The notes under the pieces were generated by a model. It ran no database searches and had not been told where the DNA came from. It saw only the letters and a list, made by a program, of their open reading frames with translations. A program made the position numbers and the translations under genes. Of a stretch of 64,000 nucleotides of DNA, positions 11,144 through 22,095 are shown piece after piece; position 1 is the first letter of the stretch; the number at the start of each line of letters is the position of its first letter. The stretch is taken from assembly GCA_951217055.1 (NCBI GenBank), contig OX578278.1, positions 35,669,188-35,733,187 of the forward strand, in the 5' to 3' direction. The DNA is from Gerris lacustris (Eukaryota; Arthropoda; Insecta; Hemiptera; Gerridae).

Positions 11144-11513
11144 AAGTTTTGTAAAACCTATTTTTTCGTGATCAGGGACCCATGAAACGTATTTTGGCCA
11201 CAATCCCGGCTCAAACTCCCGCCATGCCAGTGGCTCTATTCACGCGAATTTTTTCCAATGGAAATTCGCTAAAAATTATTAATAACCTATCGACATATGT
11301 GAGCATCATTTATCAAGTTAAATTGATTATATTTGACATTATAGAGTGGAAAATTATGGCAGTAAATGATATCAGGATATAATATTTCATTACCATAGTA
11401 TTCAGTCATCTTAACAACAAAAACTTCTTGCCAGATATATTTTTTTGTTTTTAATAATTAAAGTTTTTAAGTTTTTGGTAGTTTTCATACTACGGAAAGT
11501 TAAATTTTAATTT

Positions 11514-11687
11514 AAATCAAATTATAATTATTATTAACTACGGGAAACAGACAGTGAAAAATACACTCCAGCGCCGGGATTTGAACCACGGGCCTCTATA
11601 TATAGAGGCCCGTGGTTCAAATCCCGGCGCTGGAGTGTTTTTTTCACTGTCTGTTTCCCGTAGTTAATAATAATTATAATTTGATTA
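11514..11687. repeat. 174-bp near-perfect palindrome containing a tRNA-like 3' half in each arm
   Basis: The centre lies between 11600 and 11601 (CCTCTATA|TATAGAGG). Arms of about 87 bp match with roughly one mismatch and no spacer. Each arm contains CCGTGGTTCAAATCCCGG, a tRNA T-arm/B-box sequence, then CGCTGGAGTG in the outward direction. Both arms thus carry the 3' half of a tRNA-like head, in inverted orientation. No A-box was found. It may be a snap-back product of a tRNA-derived SINE or a hairpin-type element. Confidence 0.9.
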
Positions 11688-13179
11688 TAATAATTAAAGT
11701 TTATAAAGTAGATTTAATTATTAATATATAAAATATTAGCTATAAGAATAGCACAAAGTGTTAGAAAAAACGAAAAAAATATGCTTTTTTCACTTTTGCC
11801 CCATGAATTGAAAGCTGCAAGGAACAGTTAGTTACTTTTTTCATTTTTTGGATATTTACACTTTACATAATAAAGTCTTAAACTGGGATAGTTAAAGCAA
11901 CCATTTTGAAAGCCTTTTGACCAACCTAATATCTCTTAATCACTAAAAAAAAGTCAAAAGTAAATGAAAAAAGATTTTAACCGATTTATTAATAATGTGT
12001 TTATTTAAAAGTTGAATTAATATTTTAAAATCAATAAACAAAGGCAGATACAAGTTGAAAGGATGTAAAGTTGTCGGGGATAATGCTTCGCTAGCAAATA
12101 AGGTTTTACTGGTCAGACCTGTATTGCAAACAAACAGGTGAATTCAAAGCTGATGATAACCGTTGATGCTTCCATAATAATCCATCATCTATCATTAAGT
12201 TACAATGGACTGTTAAAAAAACATACACAAAAGCCAAAAAATAAAAGAACACCATTAAGAATCACAATTACAGAGTAGCAACATTAATGAAAATATTTAT
12301 TCTTTCATCATCAACTTTATTAAAGAATAAATCTTTAGTAATTCAATTCAATTATTATTATTTTTTTATTTTTTATTTCAACGACAAAAAAATGTTAGAT
12401 TAATGATAAATAAAACATTACAAAAAGCGAAGGCAAGATATTAAGGAATTGTAACAACTTTTCATCAAACCGACAAAACAATGTCTACAAAAACCTCAGA
12501 CATAATTCATATCGTCATCATAAGAAAGAAAACAAAAATAAGGCCTAAATGTACGAAAGTCATCCCATCCAACGTCCACTTGATTAATAATATTGTATCT
12601 TAATGGTGAAAGCAGAAAAAAATAGGATGAAGGGACAGAACAAAAAAGAGATACAAAAGAAACAAAAGAGACAACAACCAAAAAAAGAAAGAATTAACAA
12701 AAGGGAGAAAGTTTTGTCGTCCATTGTATGTTTCACATTTTGCTTTCTAGTACATTTGGTCTGTGAACGGGGTGGGGGGGAGTAAACAGGGTCCATTCTG
12801 CTGCCACTAGTGCCCTAAACCTCCTCTCTTGCGCTCCATTAGCTTCATTTATCAAATCGTTTAATATTACTTCTTCTTTTTGCTCTTTCTCTCTCGGTTC
12901 TGGACAAAACAACGCAGAAAGATAATTTTTAATTTCTTCTATTGTATTTTTTTTCGCAAACTAGGTCCTTTTGGGCTCAAATAAAGAGTTTGGAGTTAGT
13001 TCTTTTTAATTGATGGTTGTTTGAAAATAATAAGTAGATTAAACTCATTTTTTAGAATTTAATTATGCTAAATTTTAATTACAAGCTAAAATTATTTAGA
13101 TTGTTAATTTTATTATAAAACACTATAAATTCATTTATGGCTCCAATCATACATTCAAACCAAGTGTGCATCCAGTCTG
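11688..13179. other. AT-rich interval, nothing recognised
   Basis: Overlapping short frames at 12496-12796 on both strands come from purine/pyrimidine-biased sequence and match nothing known. No repeat family was recognised. Confidence 0.55.
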
Positions 13180-13400
13180 TTTGTAACTTTTACGCGTGCA
13201 ATCACTTAAGTAATCATTGACCGATTAAGTGGAAATTTCATACACATGTCGATGTGTACAGTGTTATCCGTCAAAGCGTTTATGCGCAACGCTCGCGTAA
13301 ACGTGAGCTTCAAATTTAAAATTAGAATATTACGATGGGAAAAGGTTCAACCTTTATCTATTCGATGAAACAATTTTTTTTTTTTTTTTTTTAGTGATAT
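13180..13400 (-). repeat. family A central fragment
   Basis: The complement matches the middle of family A seen at 8.70-8.88 kb: GTTGAACC, GGGAAAA, TTTAAATTTGAAGCTCACG, and a GCGTTG..AACACTTTG-like segment. It has no recognisable ends. A T-run at about 13376-13393 borders it. Confidence 0.5.
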
Positions 13401-14479
13401 GATACATTAATAATAATAGTTTAAAGGAACTTGGGTCTGTGCCGGTTAGGTTAAGAATCGTAGTTAATCTAGGAAGACATCCGGCCACCCCCCAGGATTT
13501 TTGGAGAAATAAAATAAAAACATTAAATAAAACACCAAATGAGTTGGAGGTAACGGATAAAAAAAGTTATTTTAAATTCTATATTTTGTAGTATTGTGTA
13601 TAATATAGAAAAAATATAAATGCATGGATAGGGTTCTAGGTGACAAGGAACGAAGCATTCGGGTACTGTGAAGTGGGTAAAAGACCGACGCAAGATGGCA
13701 ACATCAAATACCAATAGTTAAAGAGTTAAGTGTAATACATGCGAATTGTGCAATACATAAAGAATTTATTTTAGTTCTAACTTTGACTTGTCACTGTTGT
13801 ATATGTGCATATTTTTTTTGTGTTAAAATTATTTTCTTTATTGCTAACTATTAATTTTTGTTCCATTACGCGATAGTTAATTGTGTTCTTCATAAATTAT
13901 AGATAAATAAGGATTATTTTTATATTGCTATAATGTGATTAGCTAATTCCTTCGGTCCTTTTTAAAGTAATTGGTGACATGGTGACCAATCATAGTTTTT
14001 TGAAATTAGGTTATTTTTTTAATAATAAATATAGATCTGAAAATTTGTAATATGATAATATTGTATTTATGATCCTATAATATTTATTTTTACTTTTTTT
14101 ATTAACTGCATAGGTAAATGATAATGTCAAATAAATGTTTTTTTTTTTTATTATTTCATAATTGTTTGTTTCTTATTATTGTGTAGCTATATTAAGTATA
14201 AATTTTTTGAAAGAGCTACTGTCCCCTTTGTGGTTTTTGAAGCGCGGGCGGGGGGAGGGGGCTCTTTTTGGAGCTTATTTAATGCTTCAAGTTTATTGGG
14301 GGGGGGGGGGGGGGAGGAGCTAATTTAAAATGTTGAGCTATAAATCTATAGGATCGCCTATGGCAGTTTGTGTACTATTTTCAGGAGGAAAGGGGAGATA
14401 AGGATAATAATATTGATTACTTCCCCTAATAATATTGATAATAATATTGATTACCCCCTCCCCCCAAAACTTGAAGCTA
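13401..14479. other. AT-rich interval with poly-G tract
   Basis: A G17 run lies at about 14298-14314 in a locally GC-rich patch (14215-14475) that also holds C-runs. Nothing else was recognised. Confidence 0.55.
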
Positions 14480-14880
14480 GGACCGCCCTTGATGGTAGCT
14501 CATAATTAGCTCATTGTTGGTCCCATTTATATTCAATTTTCTGCGCCCATTTGTTTCTCTTAAACATGCACACAAACATACATTTCTTTACACTAATATC
14601 TTCAAAATAACTCATTTAATTTTTATATAATTTGGATGGCTTGTCGAAAGTAGACCCCAGATAGCACCAGATTGATTCCCAACCGTCTACGCTTTTTAAC
14701 TTTTGCTTCATTAATACTTTAATTCATGTAAAAAATCAAAACAATTTTGAAATGATTAAAAATACGGGGGAAACAATTAAATAAATTAGATAATGATGGC
14801 TTCTAAAAGCATAAACTCAATAAAGTACGTGATCGGATGCGAGAAAGCTATGTGCCACACTAATAATTGGCAGCCTTTTT
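14480..14880 (-). repeat. family A copy, minus strand
   Basis: At the high-coordinate end the sequence GCTATGTGCCACAC..AATTGGCAGCC is the complement of the family-A leader. Farther in are complements of the TTTGTGCGCATG and GCGCAGAAGGTTGAA-type motifs of the 36.7 and 56.2 kb copies. Confidence 0.65.
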
Positions 14881-14989
14881 TTTACATTTAGCTAAATCAA
14901 TTTTATTTTCATCAATATATCAAAAAATAGATTTACTAATAGATCGACTAACATGATTATATGAATTTAAATGGACTACATTTTAGAGT

Positions 14990-16390
14990 TTTTAAATCAA
15001 AATCGTCGGAACTGTTCTCGAGAAATAATTTTTCTAAGTATTGAGAGGTAGGGCCCTTAAATTTAGCTAAAATATATTTCTCGATTGGCCTCGGGGTATG
15101 ATTTTTCTGAAAATGTAGCTAATTTCATCGAAGTCGGCCCACTAGTTTTGGCTCCACGTGTCTGCACAGTCTGACATACATTTCTTTAAAAACCCTATTT
15201 TTCGGTCCCCTAAGTTGACGCCTCAATGATAAAAACATCAAAATGGAAACTTCTAGCACCCACAATACTTTCTAGCAATATACAGTATGTCCCCAGTTCA
15301 AGTTGACTAGAGGTATAAATAACAAAATAATTTATTTTTCGAAAAAAAGTTACTTATTATAATAATTTTTGCTTGTTTTGAAATGAAGAATTGTCATTTT
15401 AAAAATTTCGTACTATGTAAACTTAAAAAAAAAGTAAACCAAAAATTACAATTTACAAAAATAGTACCAAGAGTAAAGTGGGGTTATATTTGATTTTTCG
15501 AAAAAAAGTTACTCTTTATAATAATGTATGCTTGTTCTAAAACGAAGATTAATTGTACAAAAAATGTTTACTATGCACTCTGTACCCAAAAAGTACAAAT
15601 CTCAAAATTTATCCGAGTCATAAGTGTAATTATTTTTAACTTATTAGAAAAAAGTTATTTTTTATCATTTCTTCTGCATTGTCCAAAATGAAGATTCATC
15701 TAGTTCAAATGATTGTACCACATACTCTGTACCTAAAAAGTACAAATCTTTTTCAAAAAATGAATACTAATAAAAACTTACTTTAGGTACTTTTTAGGTA
15801 CAGAGTACATGGTACAATTATTTTAACTAGATAAATCTTCATTTTAGACAAGACAGAAAAAATGATAAAGAATAACTTTTTTCTTAAAAAGTTAAAAATA
15901 ATTACACTTATGTTTTGGATATATTTGTACTTTTTGGGTACAGAGTGCATGGTACAAAATATTTTGTACGATTAAAATTAGTTTTAGAACAAGCATACAT
16001 TTTTATAAAAATGACATTTTTTGGAATTTACACGTATAGGCAACCCGAACTGGAGACAGTAGGGAAGGGGTAAATCAGAATTTTTTTTTTACTTTTTTAT
16101 GACATAAATTAACCTATATAAAATTACCTTAGGATATTAAATAAACTATTTTATAAAGAGTAAATTTTTTCGAAAAATCAAAAATAACTCCACTTCACTC
16201 TTGGTACTATTTTTTGGGTGCAGTTTACATAGTATGAATATGAAATTTTTAATATGATAATTCTTCATTTCAAAAAAAACAAAAATTATTATAAAGAGTA
16301 ACTTTTTCTCGAAAAATTACATTTTTTGTCATTTACACCTCTAGGCAACTCGAACTGGGGACATATTACTATGCATATATGAGAATGTAA
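14990..16390 (+). repeat. family G copy split by a foldback element
   Basis: The body (about 15040-15280) includes CTGCACAGTCTGACATACATTT, AAAACCCTATTTTTCGG and CACAATACTTTCT, as in the copy at 60.8-60.98 kb. The terminal hairpin starts at about 15268, is interrupted at TA 15286-15287, and resumes after 16365 with ATATATGAGAATGTAAAAAC. The 5' boundary is uncertain. Confidence 0.6.
15288..16363. mobile_element. 1.08-kb TA-flanked foldback element, mariner-like
   Basis: The left terminus TGTCCCCAGTTCAAGTTG and the right terminus CGAACTGGGGACA are inverted. TA flanks both (15286-15287, 16364-16365). The arms meet near 15765 with little spacer, pairing motifs such as GTACAAATCT and TGCTTGTTCTAAAAC. 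A second terminus-like block (TAGGCAACCCGAACTGGAGACAGTA) lies inside the right arm at about 16037-16061. No transposase was detected. Confidence 0.8.
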
Positions 16391-17135
16391 AAACAGAGCA
16401 CATTAAACCAACATTTTGGTTTTTACCTCCTCACGCATTAAGTATTTATAACGACAGTAGTTTATTTAAAAAAAACGATATCGAGGGATGGATTTACACT
16501 TCATTTTAAGGTCATTTGAGTAATATTTGTTTTATAAGTCTGCTTTCGGTGTATCGTCTCGGTCTCGGCACGCGCGTTTAGTTAAAACTGCTGAACCTAT
16601 AACATTTTATAATATATAGAGTAACGCCGCAACGACTTATTAACTAATGTAAATTAGGAATTTCATTCTTAATTTTAAATAACAAAAAAATTAATAACTT
16701 TTGAAATATGGTGATTATAGTAATTATTGAAAACATTATTTTTTTATAAGTTTCTTGGATTATAAAAAAATGTAAATAAGTATAAAAATGAAATACAGAT
16801 TGTTTGGCGCTATTTAGAATTTATAAATAGTTCTTTAAATTTTATGCTGGTGGCTATAACTTGATTTTTAAACATATTCCTTCGCTCTTTATAAGAAAAA
16901 GTAAAGTATGGCTATTAAGCTAATGACTTAATTACGGGTTTAACTTGAGACGTGAAGAAAAACATCAAGACAAGTTTGTGAAGTTGTTTAAGAACGCTAA
17001 ACTCTCATATTTGTTTTTAAAACAAACATCTTTTAAACTGCTTAAATTTCCAGATAAAAATACAGATATGTAGTATTATTTTGTGTTTGGTTCTTTTCTG
17101 TAATTTAGACTTAAGGAACTGTAATGTGTTAAAAT
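16391..17135. other. AT-rich interval, nothing recognised
   Basis: Nothing beyond AT-rich sequence and short A/T runs. Confidence 0.6.
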
Positions 17136-17915
17136 AGTCTGTCAATCAGTGTGACACATAACTTCTTCGCGTCCTATCGCGTATACTTAAATTATATTAT
17201 GCTTTTACAATACATTATTTTGTAATTTATTTAATCCCCCCTTTTTTAATACCTCAAAATGTTTTGAAATTTTTCTTGAATAAAATAATCACAATATAAT
17301 CGTAATAAGCGGAGACGGTTGAAATTAATCTGGGGCTACATTCGACAAAACATCCAAATTTCTTGAAAATCATTTGAATACTTTGTTAAGATAGAGGTGT
17401 GAATAAATATATGTTTGATCGCCCATGGGGAAGAGAGACAAATGGGCGCAGAAGGTTGAATAGGATAGTTATAACCTACCATTAATGGTACTTCTTTAGA
17501 TTGTTACTCCCCTATGTTTTTTTAGGATATAAATGACTTTGACTATACAACTATAACGACAAAGGGATGTTAAGTCCAATGTACTTTGGGACAAAGGACT
17601 ATCACACTTCTGTTTTGATAAGGGGAGTAACAGTCTAAAGAAGAACATTCCGTACACCTTCTTTAGATTGTTACTCCCCTCTTTTGTTTTTATAAAGGGA
17701 GTAACCATCTAAAGAAGTGCCCCATTAATTTTATTAAAATCACGGTGGAGTAGTTTTTAAAATATGTTTGTTCACAATAAAATTGTTGACACATCGACAG
17801 ACAGACAAACGGGACTAAAAATTTCTCCGATGTCTGAAACGGATTTGTCTGAATTTATGAAATCGGAGACATAAAAAAATTACGATCTTTAGAATGATCA
17901 CACAGCTTCTGGAGA
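17136..17915 (+). repeat. family A copy with nested hAT-type MITE
   Basis: Starts TAGTCTGTCAATCAGTGTGA and ends near GATCACACAGCTTCTGGA, with internal GACAGACAGACAAACGGGAC, GATGTCTGAAACGGATTT and AAATCGGAGACA. Removing the MITE at 17487-17721 with one copy of its target duplication restores alignment to the 36.8 and 56.3 kb copies. Confidence 0.75.
17487..17721. mobile_element. 235-bp hAT-type MITE with 8-bp target duplication
   Basis: CCATTAAT occurs at 17479-17486 and 17722-17729, exactly flanking the element. Terminal repeats are GGTACTTCTTTAGATTGTTA and the complement of GTAACCATCTAAAGAAGTGCC. The 24-bp motif appears four times in the order +, -, +, -, so the element is a double foldback. 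The 8-bp duplication fits hAT or another 8-bp family. The termini lack the usual CAG start of hATs, so superfamily placement is tentative. Confidence 0.85.
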
Positions 17916-17921
17916 AAATGA

Positions 17922-18654
17922 CCTCGGGAGAAAAAATATTTAATTAATTTTACCTTATAGGTAAATCGTCGCGATTGTACTTTAAATAAGTATGTATTAT
18001 AAGTATGAATAATTAGAATCTTCTCTACTCTCTAAAACTGAAAATATTTTTTAAAACCGAAAAAAAATATTGCGTTTACGATTTCACATAGTACCTACTG
18101 GGGCACAGGAACCCTAAGCTTAGACTGAAAATTACATTTTTCGATTTCACGTCTACATTTTTCGATTCGTCGAATTTCATCAATATCAATGCAGCAGTTT
18201 AATGCCCTTTCTAAAGCACAAAGGCGAAGTCTCAAGATAAAATGTTTATACAAAAAAGATACTTCTTCTCTAGCTGCACTTGACACATGAAAAGTAAAAA
18301 GAAAAAAATAAATAATAAAAAGACAATATTATATTTATTGACTCACAAAATGAATTAAGGGAAAGTAACGGTAAAATTAACTTACAAAAAAACTTATGAA
18401 TAACCATAATAAACGTAATTAATTATTATTAACTTTTATTCCTAAACATGATTTTCTCCGAATTTCAAAACCAAAAAGTTTCAATATTTAATAATAATTC
18501 ACGAAATTTAATTAATATTCAACAAATGTTTGTAATGAAACCAGCCATTTTCTACTTCATTACATTTCATTTTAAATTTCCCTAATTTTTCACAGTCAAA
18601 TAATTTTTTATAACAACGAAAAATGATACACATACACAAAAATATAGATCTGTG
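17922..18654. other. AT-rich interval, nothing recognised
   Basis: A short minus-strand frame (18095-18286, 63 codons) resembles nothing known. No repeat family was recognised. Confidence 0.55.
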
Positions 18655-18860
18655 TGTAAGTCTATACGACTTAAAAAATTCCTAGACAGAAACCCGTTTT
18701 AGACAACAGGAAACTTTTTAGTCTATGATAGTTTCTCGTCTATCGTCAACATATTTGCAAACACATATCTTAAAAACTATTTGTCTAATTTTATAAAATT
18801 TAAATCCTAAGTTAGCCCAAAGATTGGCGCCATATTGATTTCAAACTTCTGTGCATATTT
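18655..18860 (-). repeat. family A 3' part, minus strand
   Basis: The complement contains the CAGACGAGAAACTATCATAGACT, TGTCTAAAACGGGTTTCTGTCT and TTTGTGCAAAT-like motifs of family A, diverged. The hairpin end is missing. Confidence 0.5.
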
Positions 18861-19915
18861 AATATGGAATAAAAAAAAGAGACACCGCTGAAAATGGGAA
18901 CAGGTCCAAAGAAGCTTACTTTCAATTCTCAGCAGGGTCACATTATTTACTTAGAGGTTTTAATGCTAAGTTCCAAACTTCTATAGTTTTAAGCCAGGTT
19001 TATATTATGTAGCAAAACTTGCTATTTAGTGAAATTATTTAGCAAATGCTACGGAGACGCGCAATGGAGAAATGCTGTATAACATTGCTATAGCAGGATT
19101 TATAGGTAATATCTTGCTATCCATTTGGAGTCAGTAAAGATTAAAAGAAAAATGTGCTACATAAAGTTTTTCTACATAGTAATATTGAATAGTAAAAGTT
19201 ACATTCACTATACAAGTAAACCCTGCACAACCTCTACTTTATTTTATTTCCTTTAATCCACACGTGATCATAGGTCCAATGATACCTTCAAATTAGTAGA
19301 CTTTAATTTTTTTTACAAATACACTACCCCAATATCCTATGGAATGATTTAGGTTTACAAGTGTACTATCCCAATATCTATATCACGTTATGAAATGATT
19401 TGGTTTTCTAGTATTATTTTCTAGAAAGTAACGACAAGAAACAATTAATACATAGCAAAAATGATTTTCGATTCGTAATATAATTACACAAAAATACAAG
19501 GATAAATTACACATAAATGAAAATCTTCAAGGGATCCAAATTTTACGGCTATCAAAAATCTCTTCTTAACGTGTGTCTACATCATTAAAGGACACTCGAT
19601 AACAAGTTTAATTATTCTATTCTAGCTTTAGCGATTTTGAAGTTTCACTTTCTGAAGAACCAGATGTTTTGGGTATCTGATGTAGAAGTGGCCTATGTAT
19701 ACACATCGTAGGGAAGACCTGATGCAAATTAAATTATTATCTTAGAAATTTTATTATTCTTCTTCCACTTTATCTAAGATTCGCTAATTAAAAAATAAGA
19801 TTTAATGAATAGGGGTCTCAAGAATTCATAAGTGGTCCCCATCATGAATCTATATCATATCTAGTTACACACTAACACTATCCTCATACATTGATCTCAA
19901 ACTTGCGTACACATA

Positions 19916-19917
<2 letters not shown>
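18861..19917. other. AT-rich interval with a possible small TIR repeat
   Basis: ATATTATGTAGCAAAACTT at about 19013 and the complement-like AAGTTTTTCTACATAGTAATAT at about 19165 could be the arms of a 170-bp MITE, but the match is imperfect and no duplication was found. The rest is unrecognised. Confidence 0.4.
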
Positions 19918-19983
<66 letters not shown>

Positions 19984-19994
19984 TATATATATAA
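19918..19994. repeat. (AT)n microsatellite
   Basis: About 75 bp of nearly uninterrupted AT. Confidence 0.95.
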
Positions 19995-20005
19995 AGCGAA
20001 TATAA

Positions 20006-20052
20006 TGTTGCCTATATGCCCCTATGACTAACACGTACACACTTCACGTGTC

Positions 20053-20139
<87 letters not shown>

Positions 20140-20466
20140 AGGTGGTATAAGGGCGTGAGAAGAGGTCCAAGACTCTCTTTATAAAAGGGAAAGAAACAAG
20201 AGGCTCTTGTACATCTACATCATGATATCAGATGGCGAATAAGATCCAACCATACACTCATAAGACAAGCACTCTAAGTGTACCAGCACTCAGCACTTCA
20301 CCAATACCACTCTAAACCAGATATATCTCCTATCTTTCCTCACAGTTTCACCTCTTCAACGTCGAGGCTTCTTCTCCCTTACGCAACTATCTTCATTCAA
20401 CAAGAGAATCATCTTGGGATTCTCCAGGAGTACTCCGATCAAACACCACCACAGGGCTATCTTACA
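20006..20466 (+). promoter_or_regulatory. possible solo LTR or core promoter, with internal (AT)n
   Basis: A clear TATA box (TTTATAAAAGGG, about 20180-20191) sits in a non-AT-biased block running to about 20466. The block starts TGTTGCC and can be ended at CTTACA, a TG..CA format, which suggests a solo LTR of BEL/Pao or gypsy type. The five bases on each side (TATAA and TAGAT) do not match, so no target duplication supports it. An 80-bp AT array (20056-20137) lies upstream of the TATA box. A genuine host promoter is the alternative. Confidence 0.3.
20056..20137. repeat. (AT)n microsatellite
   Basis: About 80 bp of pure AT dinucleotide, 60 bp downstream of another array. Confidence 0.95.
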
Positions 20467-20954
20467 TAGATTGTGTATTTTTTATCTCTCTTTCAAAGGT
20501 GTCGATATCACAAACAAGCTGAAGAAAAGAGAGGAAAAAATATAACCTTTTTTTCAGTTAGAGTAGCTAAGAGATATATCTTTATACAGCTAATGGTACC
20601 ATGTTATAAATAAACGTCGGAAAATTGGCCAATTCTATATCAGATATCGAAAACAACTGGCTCTTCAGAAAGTGAAATAAGAGAAAAAAAACCACGAGGT
20701 AAACGTTATTTAAGGTTTCATAAGTGATTTTGAAAGTAGGTCTGTCTATAGCCTCTGTACACACGCGTGCAGACTAAAATACCAAACAGATATGAATGAT
20801 TTTTTGCATTCTCATTATAGTCGCGGTAAAAGCTGATTTTAAAAACATAATTTCATTAAAAATTAAGTCAAATTTTAAGACTATTTATCGGATTCGTACG
20901 AAATTGGAAATGATGGATATAGTACTTTCTTGGAACTGTTTGGTAACAGTGATG
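20467..20954. other. AT-rich interval, nothing recognised
   Basis: Only short open frames on both strands, none recognisable. Confidence 0.6.
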
Positions 20955-21179
20955 TTTCCGAGCTGGCTTAAAGTAACGGAAGCATTGTGATTCTGAAAAC
21001 GATAATTTTTAATGGCTTCGAATTCAATAATTCCGTTTGACTTCAGAGAACTGTTTTGGTCTAGTGTCTGAAGTTCAAATGTTTGCCAACCACAAGTCTA
21101 ATATCATAAAAACTACTTGTCCGACTTAAATGAAATTTGGATAATAGGTCATAACTAGCCCACAGCTGGTTACAATTAA

Positions 21180-21864
21180 AGAATGATTCACATTACACCG
21201 TGTCGTGGCCGGGCCGTGTCACGGGCGGGGCACAATCTAAGATACTTTTTTATGAACTCATTCAAGTTTGACCGGGCCGAGTCCGTCTTCCGGCCGGGGC
21301 ACGGTGGCAAAATATCGGTGAGTATTCTTTCCCGGCTCCGGCTCGACCCGGCCACAATACGTCGTAACATGAATTGCGTTGGCGGGCAGTCGACGACAGA
21401 ATATAGTGAGGTGAAAAAATTTTTAACTTTTCAACTAAGATACTAAAGCATTCTCGAGACATCCTATAAAAGAACCGTAAATTTGCTCTCATCATCTATT
21501 AATTCTTTGTAGAATGTGGCGAATTCTCCTTCTGATTCGCGTTTTTTCCAGGCTGGATGTACACCCCATCTTCTTTTGGTAGTTTGAATTAGATTTTCCA
21601 ATACTTCGTCATCAATAGCTGCCAACTCAAGTTGGGAAACTTGCATGATAACAAACTTATCACTAAGCTCACTTAAGTTAAAACTCATTTTATAGAAAAA
21701 TTGGCAGGCGCTTGACAAAACTCGATACTCACGTGGACACGATCGTCCAAAATTACTTGTTAACCGCCCGGTGTAATATGCATGACTAGCCCGGTCGGCA
21801 ACCGGTAGAAACAACCCGGCACGGGCACGGCCCGGCCACGACACGGTGTAATTTGAATCATCCT
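21180..21864 (-). mobile_element. 685-bp PIF/Harbinger-type non-autonomous element
   Basis: Terminal inverted repeats of about 40 bp begin AGAATGATTCACATTACACC and continue through GTGTCGTGGCCGGGCCGTG at the left, with AGGATGATTCAAATTACACC as the complement of the right end. TTAA flanks both ends (21176-21179, 21865-21868). This could be a TTAA target or a 3-bp TTA/TAA Harbinger target inside a palindromic context. The element is much more GC-rich than its surroundings. Its interior keeps the start of a Harbinger-like nuclease gene on the minus strand, so it appears to be an internally deleted autonomous copy. Confidence 0.75.
21400..21688 (-). pseudogene. N-terminal fragment of a PIF/Harbinger nuclease (HARBI1-like)
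   Basis: Read from an ATG at 21688, the minus-strand frame gives about 70 residues. They include TKRRWGVHPAWKKRESEGEF and then TFYKELIDDE, matching the conserved RRWWVRPW..R...G....L..EL start of Harbinger-family nucleases. A frameshift near 21485 is needed to continue into FFYRMSRECFSILVEKLKIF, the family's F..F.RMS...F..LL motif. After that the sequence runs out into the terminal repeat region. All catalytic DDE residues lie downstream in intact relatives and are absent. The Myb-like partner gene is also absent. It is non-functional. Family assignment rests on motif order read by eye. Confidence 0.7.
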
Positions 21865-22095
21865 TTAAGTTTCAACCTTCTACGCCCATTGTTAAAGCTT
21901 TGTGCGCATGTGTAATCCTCATCTAAGGTCGCACTAAGGTTTTTTTTAATTAACAACTTTGTTTTTTAAAAAAACTTTTTTTTTCCGATTTTGAAGGAAT
22001 TAGATGGTTTTTCGAAAGTAGCCTACAGATGATTCCATATTAGTACAACATCATTAAAGTACGAGAGGAAGCTGCATGCCACGCAAATAGGCGGA

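Larger units (their letters stand above)
20956..22095 (-). repeat. family A copy, minus strand, split by a Harbinger derivative
   Basis: The 3' hairpin is at 20956-20983 (TTCCGAGCTGG..GTAACGGAAGC) and the leader complement at about 22070-22095 (GGAAGCTGCATGCCACGC). Between them are the family-A motifs ATTCCGTTTGACTTCAG and CTTCTACGCCCATTG. The copy is interrupted at TTAA (21176) by the element at 21180-21864. Confidence 0.75.

Noticed and set aside
11571..11630. Pair of divergent tRNA genes
   Set aside because: Only 3' halves are present and no A-box exists in either arm.
21183..21446. 87-codon plus-strand frame with Arg-rich product
   Set aside because: It comes from the GC-rich terminal repeat of the Harbinger derivative. 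The coding signature is on the minus strand.
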